Shown piece after piece: positions 17,182 through 26,300 of a stretch of 48,145 bases of DNA. The notes beneath the pieces are model-generated. The model made no database searches. It had not been told where the DNA came from and worked only from the letters and a program-made list of their open reading frames with translations. The DNA comes from Bacillota bacterium (GTDB lineage Bacteria > Bacillota > DTU025): assembly GCA_019136685.1 (NCBI GenBank), contig JAGVTS010000165.1, forward strand, positions 1 to 48,145. Reading direction: 5' to 3'. Each line of letters starts with the position of its first letter. The stretch's first letter is position 1. The translations under genes and the position numbers were made by a program.

Positions 17182-18360
17182 CTATATCGGCGGAGTGAAC
17201 CATCTGTTGATCACTGTTCCCGCAGCACCCAGAACGTCCGAGTCCTCGCCCAGCGCTGAGCTTCGCACTGCGAAAGCTCGGTCGAGCCCACTGCGGTCGA
17301 GTATCTCGATGGCCTTCGCCTGCACCGGCTGGACCAATGAGGCGCCCAGTTCGCCCCACAGGCCCCCTATTACTACAAGATCGAGGTCAAGCAGCGTAGC
17401 AGCCATCGCCACTGCAGTACCAATGGCCCCCGCCGCCTCGCTCACCATCGACAGAGCCGCACGGTCGCCGGCTGCCGCATAGGCGAAGAAATCGCGAACT
17501 CCGTCGAGATGGGTTCCCGTCCGGGACTCGTACCGCCTCAGCAGGCGCTGACCATACAGATATGTCTCGAGGCAGCCATGCTGGCCGCATACGCACTCGT
17601 ACCCGTCTTTGACTAGAGGGACATGGCCGATCTCACCCGCCATTCCCCGCGCCCCAGTCATCAGCGCTCGTCCGCACACTATTCCGGCTCCAACGCCGGT
17701 GTCGGTTTTGAGGTACATGAAGCTCGACACATCGCCGGCGCACCCGAACCAGAACTCGGCAAGCGCGGCGGCATTGGCGTCATTTTCGACCACTACCCGA
17801 AAACCCAATGCCCGCTCCAACAATTCGCGGATCCGTACATCTTGCCACCCAAGATTAACCGAACGCAGTAGTACGCCAGATTCCGAGTTAACGATGCCCG
17901 ATATCGCCAGGCCGATTCCGAGGACATGCTTGCGGTCTATTTCGTTCAGTGTAATGAGGAGTTCGAACTCTCTCGCGATTTCCGACACTACGTCAGACGG
18001 TTGCAGCGAGTACGGGTTGAACGTGCGTTTGTCGAGCACCTTTCCTTTGAGATCGCACACAGCCAACGTTACACGGTCGCGGATCAGCTGAATCCCGATA
18101 ATGTAGAGCCTGTCGTAGCTGAGCCTGAAGATCACAGGCTTGCGACCGCCGGTCGATTCGGCGATCTCGTGCTCTGCAACCACGCCCTGACGAACCAGCT
18201 CAGAGACTATTCGAGTGACCGTAGCCGGGCTCATCCGCGTGATCTCCGCGATCCTCGCCTTCGAACATGCGCCTTCCCGATACAGCGTCTGCAAAACTGA
18301 GACCACGTTGAACGACCTTATCAGGCTAGTGCTAGACAGCGACCGCCTCGGCCTTCGCAT
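17182..18360 (-). CDS. ROK family transcriptional repressor
   Basis: This protein has an N-terminal winged helix (about residues 12-70; SKARIAEITRMSPATVTRIV is the helix-turn-helix) joined to a ROK sugar-binding domain. ROK features are VVENDANAAALAEFW, TDTGVGAG, GEIGHVPL and the zinc motif CVCGQHGCLE. It is of the NagC/XylR type, which releases DNA on binding a sugar or sugar phosphate. The start is ATG 18360 after GAGGGG; the frame to 18423 lies upstream of the predicted RNA start. It is the first gene of the seven-gene operon and probably represses it autogenously. No operator was identified. Confidence 0.92.
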   Translation of the reverse strand: MRRPRRSLSSTSLIRSFNVVSVLQTLYREGACSKARIAEITRMSPATVTRIVSELVRQGVVAEHEIAESTGGRKPVIFRLSYDRLYIIGIQLIRDRVTLAVCDLKGKVLDKRTFNPYSLQPSDVVSEIAREFELLITLNEIDRKHVLGIGLAISGIVNSESGVLLRSVNLGWQDVRIRELLERALGFRVVVENDANAAALAEFWFGCAGDVSSFMYLKTDTGVGAGIVCGRALMTGARGMAGEIGHVPLVKDGYECVCGQHGCLETYLYGQRLLRRYESRTGTHLDGVRDFFAYAAAGDRAALSMVSEAAGAIGTAVAMAATLLDLDLVVIGGLWGELGASLVQPVQAKAIEILDRSGLDRAFAVRSSALGEDSDVLGAAGTVINRWFTPPI

Positions 18361-18421
18361 AGGGCGCCCCTCTTTCAACTCTCGTTTCAACTTCCGTTCA
18401 GTGTGCAAATATCTCAATGCC

Positions 18422-18450
18422 ATGATAGCTCACGGCGTTGGCGTTGTCAA
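18422..18450 (-). promoter_or_regulatory. Sigma-A promoter of the ROK-NagZ operon
   Basis: On the minus strand TTGACA (18450-18445) and TATCAT (18427-18422) are 17 bp apart. The RNA would start near 18415, 55 nt before the ROK start codon. It probably drives all genes down to 9729, because gaps in the operon are short or overlapping. Confidence 0.75.
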
Positions 18451-18468
18451 CGCTTCGGCCCATCTCGA

Positions 18469-18498
18469 TTGCCCAACAGTCCCATGCTCTGCTACACT
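18469..18498 (+). promoter_or_regulatory. Probable promoter of the peroxiredoxin gene
   Basis: TTGCCC (18469-18474) and TACACT (18493-18498) are 18 bp apart on the plus strand, 42 bp before the peroxiredoxin ATG. It is divergent from, and close to, the ROK promoter. Confidence 0.45.
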
Positions 18499-18540
18499 AC
18501 CGTTAGGACACCGCTAGCATACAGAGGGGGCAATGCGCAC

Positions 18541-18990
18541 ATGGGCAAGCTCGGTATCAGACACCCCGCTCCGGACGTCCGAGATCAGAAGCTCATAGTA
18601 TACTTCTACCCGAAAGACAACACCTCCGGCTGTACCCGTGAGGCCGAAGGTTTCCGTGACCTGCATGACAAGATCGTCGCAGCCGGCGCTCGTGTAGTCG
18701 GAGTCAGTAAAGACTCAATATCATCACACGCCAAGTCTCACAGCAAGCTACAACTGCCTTTCGATCTCCTGAGCGACCCCGAACACAGGGTTCTCGACGC
18801 ATATGGGGCCTGGGGAACCAAAACGATGTACGGCAAGACATCCGAGGGGACAATGCGGTCCACTGTGATAGTAGATGAAGAGGGTCGCGTAGCCGCCGTC
18901 TTGGCCAGAGTGAAACCCGACGGCCACGCTCAAGAGGTGCTGGCGGCGCTGGCGTCTCTCTCTGACTATAGCCAACCAAGCCCACAATGA
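18541..18990 (+). CDS. bcp: Bcp/PrxQ-type peroxiredoxin, shortened N terminus
   Basis: Thiol peroxidases of this family reduce peroxides in the cytoplasm. The active-site segment YFYPKDNTSGCTREAEGF carries the peroxidatic Cys at position 31, where the usual motif is TPGC. The resolving Cys five residues on, present in many relatives, is replaced by Glu. The later family features LLSDPEHRVLDAYGAWG and the GKTSEGTMRSTVIVDEEG segment are intact. About 17 residues normally found between APDF and the YFYPKD strand (the LPDQDG...L..F.G part) are missing, which gives a 149-residue protein. The ATG at 18541 follows AGAGGGGG. Whether the short form folds and works is uncertain. Confidence 0.85.
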   Translation: MGKLGIRHPAPDVRDQKLIVYFYPKDNTSGCTREAEGFRDLHDKIVAAGARVVGVSKDSISSHAKSHSKLQLPFDLLSDPEHRVLDAYGAWGTKTMYGKTSEGTMRSTVIVDEEGRVAAVLARVKPDGHAQEVLAALASLSDYSQPSPQ

Positions 18991-19011
18991 AATGAACCCA
19001 GTTCCATCTGT

Positions 19012-19546
19012 GCATTACCCGTATCCATGGGTATTCCTGGGCGTCACGTTCTCCTGTGGTGCGCTCTAGCGTGGTTCTGGGGCATCGTGTCCATTTCTGA
19101 GCAGCTTCTTTGGGCAACCGGTTCAGATCCTGCCTGGTTTGGCAGGCGATAATTGTCCGAACTCGCGCCGGCAACGGCGCCTTCCTTTTCTGGCGCCCAG
19201 GCCTCGGCAAATCCGCAGGTAAAGGCGAGTGACATAATATGGTCATACGCACACGCCTTCCCGGTCTCCCCGGAAAGGCCCCGGAGACGGGTTTTAGACC
19301 CCTAACAATTCCCAAATTCTCTGGGCCCCGGCTCCTGCCCGTCAGAACCGGGCACATTCTAAACAGCCCTCGCAGAAAACCGGCCGTTTTCCTTACAGGT
19401 TCGCTAACTCCCTGCTAAACGCGGTTTTGCCCAAAGGCCTGCGTAAAGCGGCCACCAACAACTGGCGTCTCCGAACGTAGGCAGAGCCCGGCGTGTGTTC
19501 GCCCAATCAGCAAGACTTGCATCCTTTCCAGTCATGTGGGTAATGC
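19012..19546. repeat. Non-autonomous element copy A with terminal inverted repeats
   Basis: This non-coding stretch between the peroxiredoxin and flavoprotein genes is a diverged direct copy of 22495-23034. Its ends are a perfect 9-bp inverted repeat, GCATTACCC (19012-19020) and GGGTAATGC (19538-19546). Well-kept blocks shared by both copies include TATTCCTGGGCG near the left end, GGTTCTGGGGCATC, and TCCCTGCTAAACGCGGTTTTG near 19410. Minus-strand reading frames share short peptide stretches such as SDNxRL and MPQN with copy B, but no intact protein is seen. It looks like a MITE or a decayed insertion sequence. The rest of the 634-bp gap holds only a small GCGTTT-AAACGC hairpin (19561-19578) after the element. 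Confidence 0.7.
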
Positions 19547-19624
19547 GTAGAGTCAGATAGGCGTTTCGCAGCAAACGCGCAGCCTACGACGCATATACAT
19601 TGCCCACTATCGAGGCCGAAGTGT

Positions 19625-20194
19625 TCATTCCCACATTGGTTGCCTATAGCCGCGCAACGCCTGCCCCAGGCTGAACGCCTCCTGCATGGCCTGGGCGTTC
19701 GACGCCGCGTCGCCAGGGTCGGATGCTGACACGCCCAGTACCCCCACCAGCTCAATGCCGAGGTAGTCCAGGGCACGTCGGAACATGCCCACGACATGCT
19801 CAGGCGTGTCGGGGTCAGTATCGGCATATGCGGTGACAACCACAGCTTTCTTGCCCCGAAGCTTCTCGGCGGCGTCTCCCTCGGCGATGGCATACCACCT
19901 ATCGATAAAGGCCTTCATCTGCGCCGATACGCCCCAGAAGTACACGGGAGTCCCTAACACGAGCACATCGCTCTCAAGAAGCTCTGGGTACAGAGATTGC
20001 ATATCGTCCTTCTGGATACACTCTCCGGTGCGTCTGCACGACGAACACGCCCGGCACGGAGCTATGTTGAGGCGACAGAGATCCACAACATGGCATTCGG
20101 CTCCTTCGCTGCCGACTCCCCGCAAGACCTCGTCCGCCAGCGCCCGCGTGTTCCCATTCACCCTCGGACTCCCACAAAAGGCTGTGACTCGCAT
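19625..20194 (-). CDS. Iron-sulfur flavoprotein (Isf-like), NADPH-dependent FMN reductase family
   Basis: This 189-residue flavodoxin-fold protein has the FMN phosphate-binding motif GSPRVNGNTRAL at about residues 8-19 and the second loop TPVYFWGVSAQMKAFIDRW at about 81-99. Between them is a compact cysteine motif, C-x2-C-x2-C-x5-C (Cys 47, 50, 53, 59). This spacing is the one that binds a 4Fe-4S cluster in methanogen Isf and related anaerobe proteins. It probably moves electrons in the cytoplasm, perhaps in oxygen or peroxide defence or reduction of small organics. The ATG at 20194 follows AGGGGG. It lies between the two repeat copies. Confidence 0.85.
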   Translation of the reverse strand: MRVTAFCGSPRVNGNTRALADEVLRGVGSEGAECHVVDLCRLNIAPCRACSSCRRTGECIQKDDMQSLYPELLESDVLVLGTPVYFWGVSAQMKAFIDRWYAIAEGDAAEKLRGKKAVVVTAYADTDPDTPEHVVGMFRRALDYLGIELVGVLGVSASDPGDAASNAQAMQEAFSLGQALRGYRQPMWE

Positions 20195-20400
20195 ATGACC
20201 AACCCCCTATCACAACGCTGTCTGCTTGTAGCCGGTGTCTTTCCTATCAGATAGCATACCATGTGTCTCCAACTAGTGTTGCATCCGAAGTCCCAGTCGA
20301 CACGGGCAATGAAGGCCTCCAACGGTCTACATGGCCGGCATCCTGTCTTCGGCATATCCGCCACTGTCGCGTATCTTGCGCGGTTGTCGCCTCTGGGTGC

Positions 20401-21348
20401 TCATAGATGAGGAACAGTCCCTACGCACTCCTTCAGGCATTCCAGGATGAACCCGGCGGCATCGTTGAGCCCGTTCGAGGAGCCTGCAAAACACTCGAGG
20501 AGCTTGGGAACATAAATGAACCCCATGCTCGCGTGGCCTGCCGCCGCTCTTGCGGCTTCGGCCGGGCAGTCGCCGCACTCAGCCCATATGGTGGCCGCCC
20601 TCACTAGGCTCTCCTCCCACACGCGTCGCCACGAGGCAGGGCTGTCATCCCAGGCGTAACCCATGCGGATCATCGAATCGCGCACCGGCGCGAACAGGCT
20701 GTGAAGCGCCTCGTGCACTATCGACCCGAAGTCCGGTCGGGCGAGGATCAGGTAGGTTGCGTCCTGAGCCACGACTCCATCTGCGATCTGCCGTGCCTGC
20801 AGCGGATTCGGTATGATGACCAGCTTCGGCATCCGATCGCTAGGGATTCCGATACGGACAAGGGTAGCCGATGCCTCTTCCCCTACTGCCTGGTAGAGGG
20901 GGATAGCCGGGGCGACAACGTCGGCATAGGACGTCCAAAGGAACTCAAACCACGGCTCGGTCGTGACCTGCCTGATCACCGCGGGCAGGCCCATCAGCCA
21001 TTCGATGGTGCCCGGATCCCGGTGTGCGGGATCCACAGGCATGGCCTCCATGATGCCTCTGACACGTACGGGATCGGGATAACCCCGGCTGCACGCCAAA
21101 GATAACTCCATCACAGCGGCAACCAGCATGTACGCCCGGGGCCAGTATGGGTTGGCCTCGCAAGTGGCCGCCCGAGCGTTTCGGAAGTAGTCAAGTACAT
21201 GGGCCGGCCAAGGCGCCTCGAGGATTGCGTGTACCACTGCGGCTATCTCATCACCGGGATCGATCTGTGCAATGTCGTACCCGCCGGCGGTTAGCCCTGC
21301 ATATACTGCGAATACTCTCTGATCCGGCTGTACCGTGCACGTGTTCAA
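20401..21348 (-). CDS. HExxH-containing protein of unknown function
   Basis: I do not recognise the family. The 315-residue protein starts at TTG 21348, six bases after GGAGGG, and its start overlaps the TGA of the upstream transporter as TTGA, so translation is probably coupled. It has a zinc-protease-like motif HEALH at about residues 212-216 with a Trp-Glu-Glu pair about 30 residues later, which would fit a gluzincin third ligand. There is no signal peptide or membrane helix. The N-terminal part is rich in Ala and Tyr and helical in character. A cytoplasmic metallopeptidase or metal-dependent hydrolase is plausible but unproven. Confidence 0.7.
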   Translation of the reverse strand: MNTCTVQPDQRVFAVYAGLTAGGYDIAQIDPGDEIAAVVHAILEAPWPAHVLDYFRNARAATCEANPYWPRAYMLVAAVMELSLACSRGYPDPVRVRGIMEAMPVDPAHRDPGTIEWLMGLPAVIRQVTTEPWFEFLWTSYADVVAPAIPLYQAVGEEASATLVRIGIPSDRMPKLVIIPNPLQARQIADGVVAQDATYLILARPDFGSIVHEALHSLFAPVRDSMIRMGYAWDDSPASWRRVWEESLVRAATIWAECGDCPAEAARAAAGHASMGFIYVPKLLECFAGSSNGLNDAAGFILECLKECVGTVPHL

Positions 21349-22283
21349 TGAGATCCCTCCACCGAGATCACATCGCCGGGGGGCGGCGGACTCGCCCGAA
21401 GATTCAGAATACCCACGCCGCCCAGAACCAACAGCGCGCCAACGAGCTGCCATCCGGCCAGTCTCTCGCCGAGCAGCAGGAAGCCGAGGATGCTCGCCGT
21501 TACCGGCTCCATCATGCAGACCACTGTTGCGCGGCTCGCCTCTATATACTCAAGCGATTTGACGTAGAGGCCATATGACAAGAGCGTCGGCCCGAGGGCC
21601 AAGCCCAGCATGAGCATCCAGCCTTCGAACGGGACCGTTGCCAGTTGGGCAAGTTTGGGCCCTGACATCAGCGCCAGAAGGATCGTTCCGAAACCGAACG
21701 CATAGAGGACTGTGGTCCACGAACCGTACTTGGGCAGGGTACGCTTGCTGAGCAGTGTGTAGCCTGCGTACGTCAGTGCCGACGCTATGCCGAACAGCAC
21801 TCCCGCGCGATCCTGCGCGAGAACCCGCGCCTCTAGCCCGCCAGCCACCAAGAAACCCCCAATGAGAACGACGCCCAGCGCGGCCAACCCACGCCGGGTG
21901 ATCCCCTCTCCGAAGAACGCAACGGCGCCCGCCGTCACGAAAACCGGCGCAGTGTACAGCAGAATCGAAGCGACCGACGACGACGTGCGCTTCAGCGTCT
22001 CGAAGTACACCCAGTATTCCAGGGCAATCCCGACTACTCCAACGTAAGCGAAATCGATTATGTCGCGCCGCTCCACCTTAAGCAACCCGGGAGAACGAAA
22101 CAGCATGATAGCCAACAGAGCCACGAATGCAATCCCGGCACGCATGGTCACCAGAACGAGCGGATCTAGGTTGTACTTGTAGATGGCGTTCGCGAAAACA
22201 CCAAGAGTGCCCCAAACAATCGCGGCAGTCAGGGCCATAAGGATGCCGTATTTCGGGTTGGCCGTAGCTACGGAACGCTGCAT
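21345..22283 (-). CDS. EamA/DMT superfamily transporter
   Basis: This is a ten-helix drug/metabolite transporter with two EamA repeats (about residues 12-140 and 158-298). The repeat signature WGTLGVFANAIYKY is at the start, and the late segment TVVCMMEPVTASILGFLLLGERLAGWQLVGALLVLGG is typical. Relatives export or import amino acids, sugars or other metabolites; the substrate is not evident. ATG 22283 is chosen; TTG 22319 is an in-frame alternative and neither has a strong ribosome site. It is coupled to the HExxH gene by a TTGA overlap. Confidence 0.88.
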   Translation of the reverse strand: MQRSVATANPKYGILMALTAAIVWGTLGVFANAIYKYNLDPLVLVTMRAGIAFVALLAIMLFRSPGLLKVERRDIIDFAYVGVVGIALEYWVYFETLKRTSSSVASILLYTAPVFVTAGAVAFFGEGITRRGLAALGVVLIGGFLVAGGLEARVLAQDRAGVLFGIASALTYAGYTLLSKRTLPKYGSWTTVLYAFGFGTILLALMSGPKLAQLATVPFEGWMLMLGLALGPTLLSYGLYVKSLEYIEASRATVVCMMEPVTASILGFLLLGERLAGWQLVGALLVLGGVGILNLRASPPPPGDVISVEGSH

Positions 22284-22494
22284 CTCTGCGATCAACTCAC
22301 ATGCACGATCCTGAGGCAATGCTACTTGTCATGGTACTACGCGCAGATCTAGGGCGCAAGGTCAACCCCTCTCCCGTCTACCCCGTCTCCGTCTATGGGA
22401 AGCCGATGCGGGGTGAACACATCGCGCCAGGGAGTAGGCAATGCATGCGCGCCGTACGCTGCACGTTCGTTGCGAACCGCACATCTAGCTCTCT
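22284..22494. other. Upstream region of the EamA gene
   Basis: This is the first part of a gene-free stretch of about 1 kb (22284-23314). It should hold the promoter of the EamA-HExxH pair, but no convincing -35/-10 pair was found; TTGACC near 22360 has no -10 at a normal distance. The stretch continues with repeat copy B (22495-23034) and then the GH65 upstream region with its operator (23177-23190). Confidence 0.5.
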
Positions 22495-23034
22495 GTATTA
22501 CCTATGCCCATGGTTATTCCTGGGCGCGACGTTCTCCTGTGGCGGGCCCTGACGGGGTTCTGGGGCATCCTGTCCATTTCTAAACACCCTTTTCTGGCAT
22601 CCTGTTCAGACCGGGCCTGGTTTAGCAGGCGCTGATTGTCTGAATTCGCGCTGGCGACGGCGCCTCCTTTTTTTGTAATCACATCGCGGCTGAATCCGCA
22701 GGTAGAGGGGTTTGGCGCAATCTGCGTATGCGCCTCTATCCTCCGAATATGTCCGGGACGGCCTCAGCCAGCCGCACGTTCTCCATAAAACCCCAAAACA
22801 TCTCTGGTATTTCCTCCTCCCAGTGAAAACCGGGCACTTCCTGAGCAGGTCGTCCGAGAAACCGGGCATATTCCTTACAGGCTCGCAAACTCCCTGCTAA
22901 ACGCGGTTTTGTTGAAAGGCCTGCGCAACTCGACCACCGTCAACTAGCGTTCCCGAGTGTAGGCAAGTCCCCGGTGGGTGTTCGGTCAACGAGCACGGCT
23001 TGCATCCTTGCCAGCTGTGCTACTAGTACCTGGA
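22495..23034. repeat. Non-autonomous element copy B (diverged)
   Basis: This is a direct-orientation copy of the element at 19012-19546, with clear matches along its length: GTATTACCT at the left end, TATTCCTGGGCG, GGTTCTGGGGCATC, and TCCCTGCTAAACGCGGTTTTG near 22890. The right-hand inverted repeat has decayed. The middle is the most diverged part. No intact gene is seen inside. The position, 3 kb from copy A in the same orientation, brackets three genes. Confidence 0.65.
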
Positions 23035-23176
23035 ATAAACGCGGGTGGCTTTTCGGCCGTACCTACGGAATTGTCAACGCCAGCCGTAGAATATAGTTAA
23101 TCTTTAGATGTAATGCACTTTTCCCCCAATCAGTTGTGATTACGGCATGGTAGTTCCATCGCACTCGAAGCAACTG

Positions 23177-23190
23177 CTTAAACGTTTGAG
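23177..23190. promoter_or_regulatory. LacI-type operator upstream of the HAD-GH65 gene
   Basis: CTTAAACGTTTGAG is a near-palindrome with the central CG typical of LacI/GalR operators. It shares the core CTTAAACGTT with sites at 30872-30885 and 32014-32027 near the LacI gene. It lies 124 bp before the GH65 start codon. A matching promoter was not clear around it. Confidence 0.65.
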
Positions 23191-23314
23191 AAGATTCTGC
23201 CGCGTCTGCAGGAATCATGTCCCCGGTACAGAATTAGACACGTGCTAGGATTCACTTTTACGATTAAGCTGCTGCAGGCCGTCTGCTGGGCAGCGCACTC
23301 ACGGAGGGCTACAT

Positions 23315-26300
23315 ATGAGGACTAACACTCAAGGTGAGGCGCCAGTTCATGCGCTCCATTCGCGCCGCTTCAAGATGATCATCTTCGATTGGGACGGAAC
23401 TGCAGTCGCCTCTCGTACCCATCCGGCCGACGGCATAATCTGGAGGTCGGAAGCCCTTCTTGATAGAGGAGTCTGGCTTGCGGCCGTCACCGGCACCAAC
23501 TTCGCCAACCTAAGCAGCCAGTTTGCGAGCAGACTGAACCCGAGCGTGCGGCAACGGGCTCTGTTTTGCACAAACCGGGGCTCCGAGGTCTACGGCTCAA
23601 GCGCAGACGGCCAGCACGCGCTGAGGCTGCACGCCCGCATAGCGACTGAGGCTGAGGATGAAGCAATGGATCGAGCGGCCCGCCGGATCCAGCACGAGTT
23701 GCGTGAGCAGTACGGACTGGAAACCCAGATCATCCACGGACGCATGAACCGGCGCAAGCTCGACCTGATCCCCCTGCCCCAGTGGGCGGACCCACTCAAA
23801 GAACAACTGCCCGCCCTGCACAGGGCCGTAGAGGCGCGGCTCGCTTTCTGCGGGGTGTCGGGAGGGCTCGCCGAGATAGTGGCCCGAACTCGCGCGATGT
23901 GCGCGGACGAGGGCATCGATGCCCGGATCACTACTGATGTGAAACACGTAGAACTTGGGCTAACCGACAAGTCGGATTCGGTGCGCTACCTGATTGAGCA
24001 GGTGGCAGCGATGAACGCCATCGGCGCCTCAGAGATCCTGATACTGGGCGATGAGTTTGGTCCAATCGGAGGGGTGGAGGGTAGCGACTACAAGCTGCTC
24101 ATCCCCGCAGTGCGCGATTCTCTCTGCATAAGCGTCGGCAGCGAACCCTGCGGGGTCCCGGCAGGCGTCGCCCACCTCGGAGGGGGCGCCGACACCTTCA
24201 CCGCTATTCTGGAGGCGCAGATGCGCGCGTGGAGAAATGAGCCTCCCGACTCGCCCACCACGCTGTCATTCCCTCTCTCGTTCTGCCGGCCCACGGATCC
24301 GTGGCAGCTACGTGAAAGCGGCGACTGCAACGCCGGCGTTTCAGTTCTTGACCGCGAAACCATGTTCACACTGGGAAATGGCTACATGGCCACTCGCGGA
24401 TCACATGAAGACGGTCTGCTGGCAGGCGGCTCAGCCACCTTCATCGCGGGAGTCTTCGACTGTGACCCCGCCCCCGATGAAGTCACCGAACTGGTATCCA
24501 TGCCGGACTGGCTGCCCGTTGAGGTCTTGCTGGACGGGCAGACTGCACTGTCGCCGTTTGAGCCTTCTTGTGCACGAGAAGCCCCCCGGAGCTGTCACTA
24601 CGACCGGTCTTGCGACCTTGCGCAGGCGTGCATCCGTCGTACGGTCCGCCTCCGAAACCGCGCCGGGTGCGTCCTCCGCATCGAGAGCCGGCGGTTCGTG
24701 TCGCTTGCCGATCGACATCTGGCCTGCATGAGATACGAGGTAGTCATGGAGGCCGGCGCCGGCGAAGTGCAGCTCAACTCGTTCATCGATGGGGATGTGA
24801 CTAACCGCGATTCGGGGGCGCGGCATCTGGACATCCTAGGCGTGCATGCGCCAAGACGGCACGGCGCTTCACCTGGCATTGCAGGGGTCGATGCCTGTAC
24901 TATCAACTCTCATATCCCGATCGCGGTCGCGCTGGCCTCGACGGCCTTCGTCGAATCCGCCAATTCCGACCCCGACCCTGCCGACTCAGAGCAGTGCGCT
25001 GCATCGCGGCGGCCTCTAGAGCCGAGCCCGCTCCAAAGACATCATGCCGCAGGCCACAAGTTTAGGGCCTATCTGAGGCCGGGCGACCGACTAGTCCTCG
25101 AAAAGTTCGCTGTGTACCGAACCGGCCGCGACGTCAGAACCGCATTCGCGGGACCAGAACCCGCATCTGGCGAGGCGTCGCCTGCATCACTCCCGCCATC
25201 AGGTATATCGCCCCTGCTGGGCGCAGCATGTAGATCGGCTGAAGCAGCCGCCCGAGTCGGATACGACCTGCTCTTTGCAGCGCACGTCCGCGAGTGGGCC
25301 GCCCGCTGGAGTCGGTGCGATGTGCGGATATGGGGGCCTGATCGCGACCAGCTCGGCATCAGGTTCGCCATTTTCCACATGCTTCTGTGCGCCCCCGATA
25401 CCGACGACCGGGTAAGTATCGGCGCCAAGGGATTGCACGGCGAGGGCTATCGCGGCCATGTGTTCTGGGACACCGAAGTGTTCGTGCATCCATTCTTCTG
25501 CGCAGTCTTTCCAGCCACAGCCCGGAACCTGCTGATGTACCGTTACCACACCCTTCCCGGCGCACGGCGCAAGGCCGCCGGGCGCGGATATCGAGGAGCG
25601 ATGTTCGCATGGGAAAGCGCCGACTCCGGTGATGAAACCACTCCGGCCTGGACAAAACCCGACCCTGCCACAGGTAGGCGCATCCGGATCTGGTGCGGCG
25701 ACACCGAGGACCATATCACCGCGGATGTCGCCCACGCCGTGTGGACCTACTGGCAATGGACAGGCGATGATGAGTTCTTCCGAGACTATGGAGCCGAAAT
25801 CGTCATCGAGGCCGGACGCTTCTGGGCCAGCCGCGCCACCTGGAATGAGCAGGAGAGCCGGTACGAGTATCTGCGCGTCATCGGCCCGGACGAGTATCAC
25901 GAAAACATCGACAACAACGCGTTCACCAACTACATGGCCAAATGGACCATTGAGGCCGCGCTGTCGGCATCGGAGTGGCTGGCGACGAACCATCCGTCCA
26001 CCTGGAGAGATCTTTCGGGCCGACTCGACCTGACCCGGGGCGAGCAGGACGAAATGCGCCGTGTCGCGCAGGCCGTCTACCTGCCGCTGCCCGACCCAGG
26101 CACAGGAGTCATTGAACAATTCGACGGATTCTGGGATCTTGAGGACATCACCGGAGGCATCCAGGATCTGATTGACGCCGGGCGCCCGGCAGACATGGCG
26201 CTGATACAGGACATGGCTCGCCATCGCAGGCTTCTCAAGCAGGCAGATGTGGTAATGCTCGCCAAGCTCCTGCCCGACCTGTTCGACAGGGACACATGGG

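Noticed and set aside
17096-17359. N-terminal extension of the NagZ frame
   Set aside because: It overlaps the ROK gene on the same strand, has atypical sequence, and a good ribosome site precedes ATG 17095.
18704-19357. Minus-strand frame of 217 residues across the peroxiredoxin and repeat A
   Set aside because: It spans an antisense coding part and a repeat; only short stretches are shared with copy B and the frame is not kept.
22606-22869. Minus-strand frame of 87 residues within repeat B as a possible small gene
   Set aside because: The corresponding region of copy A does not keep the frame, so a decayed element is the better reading.
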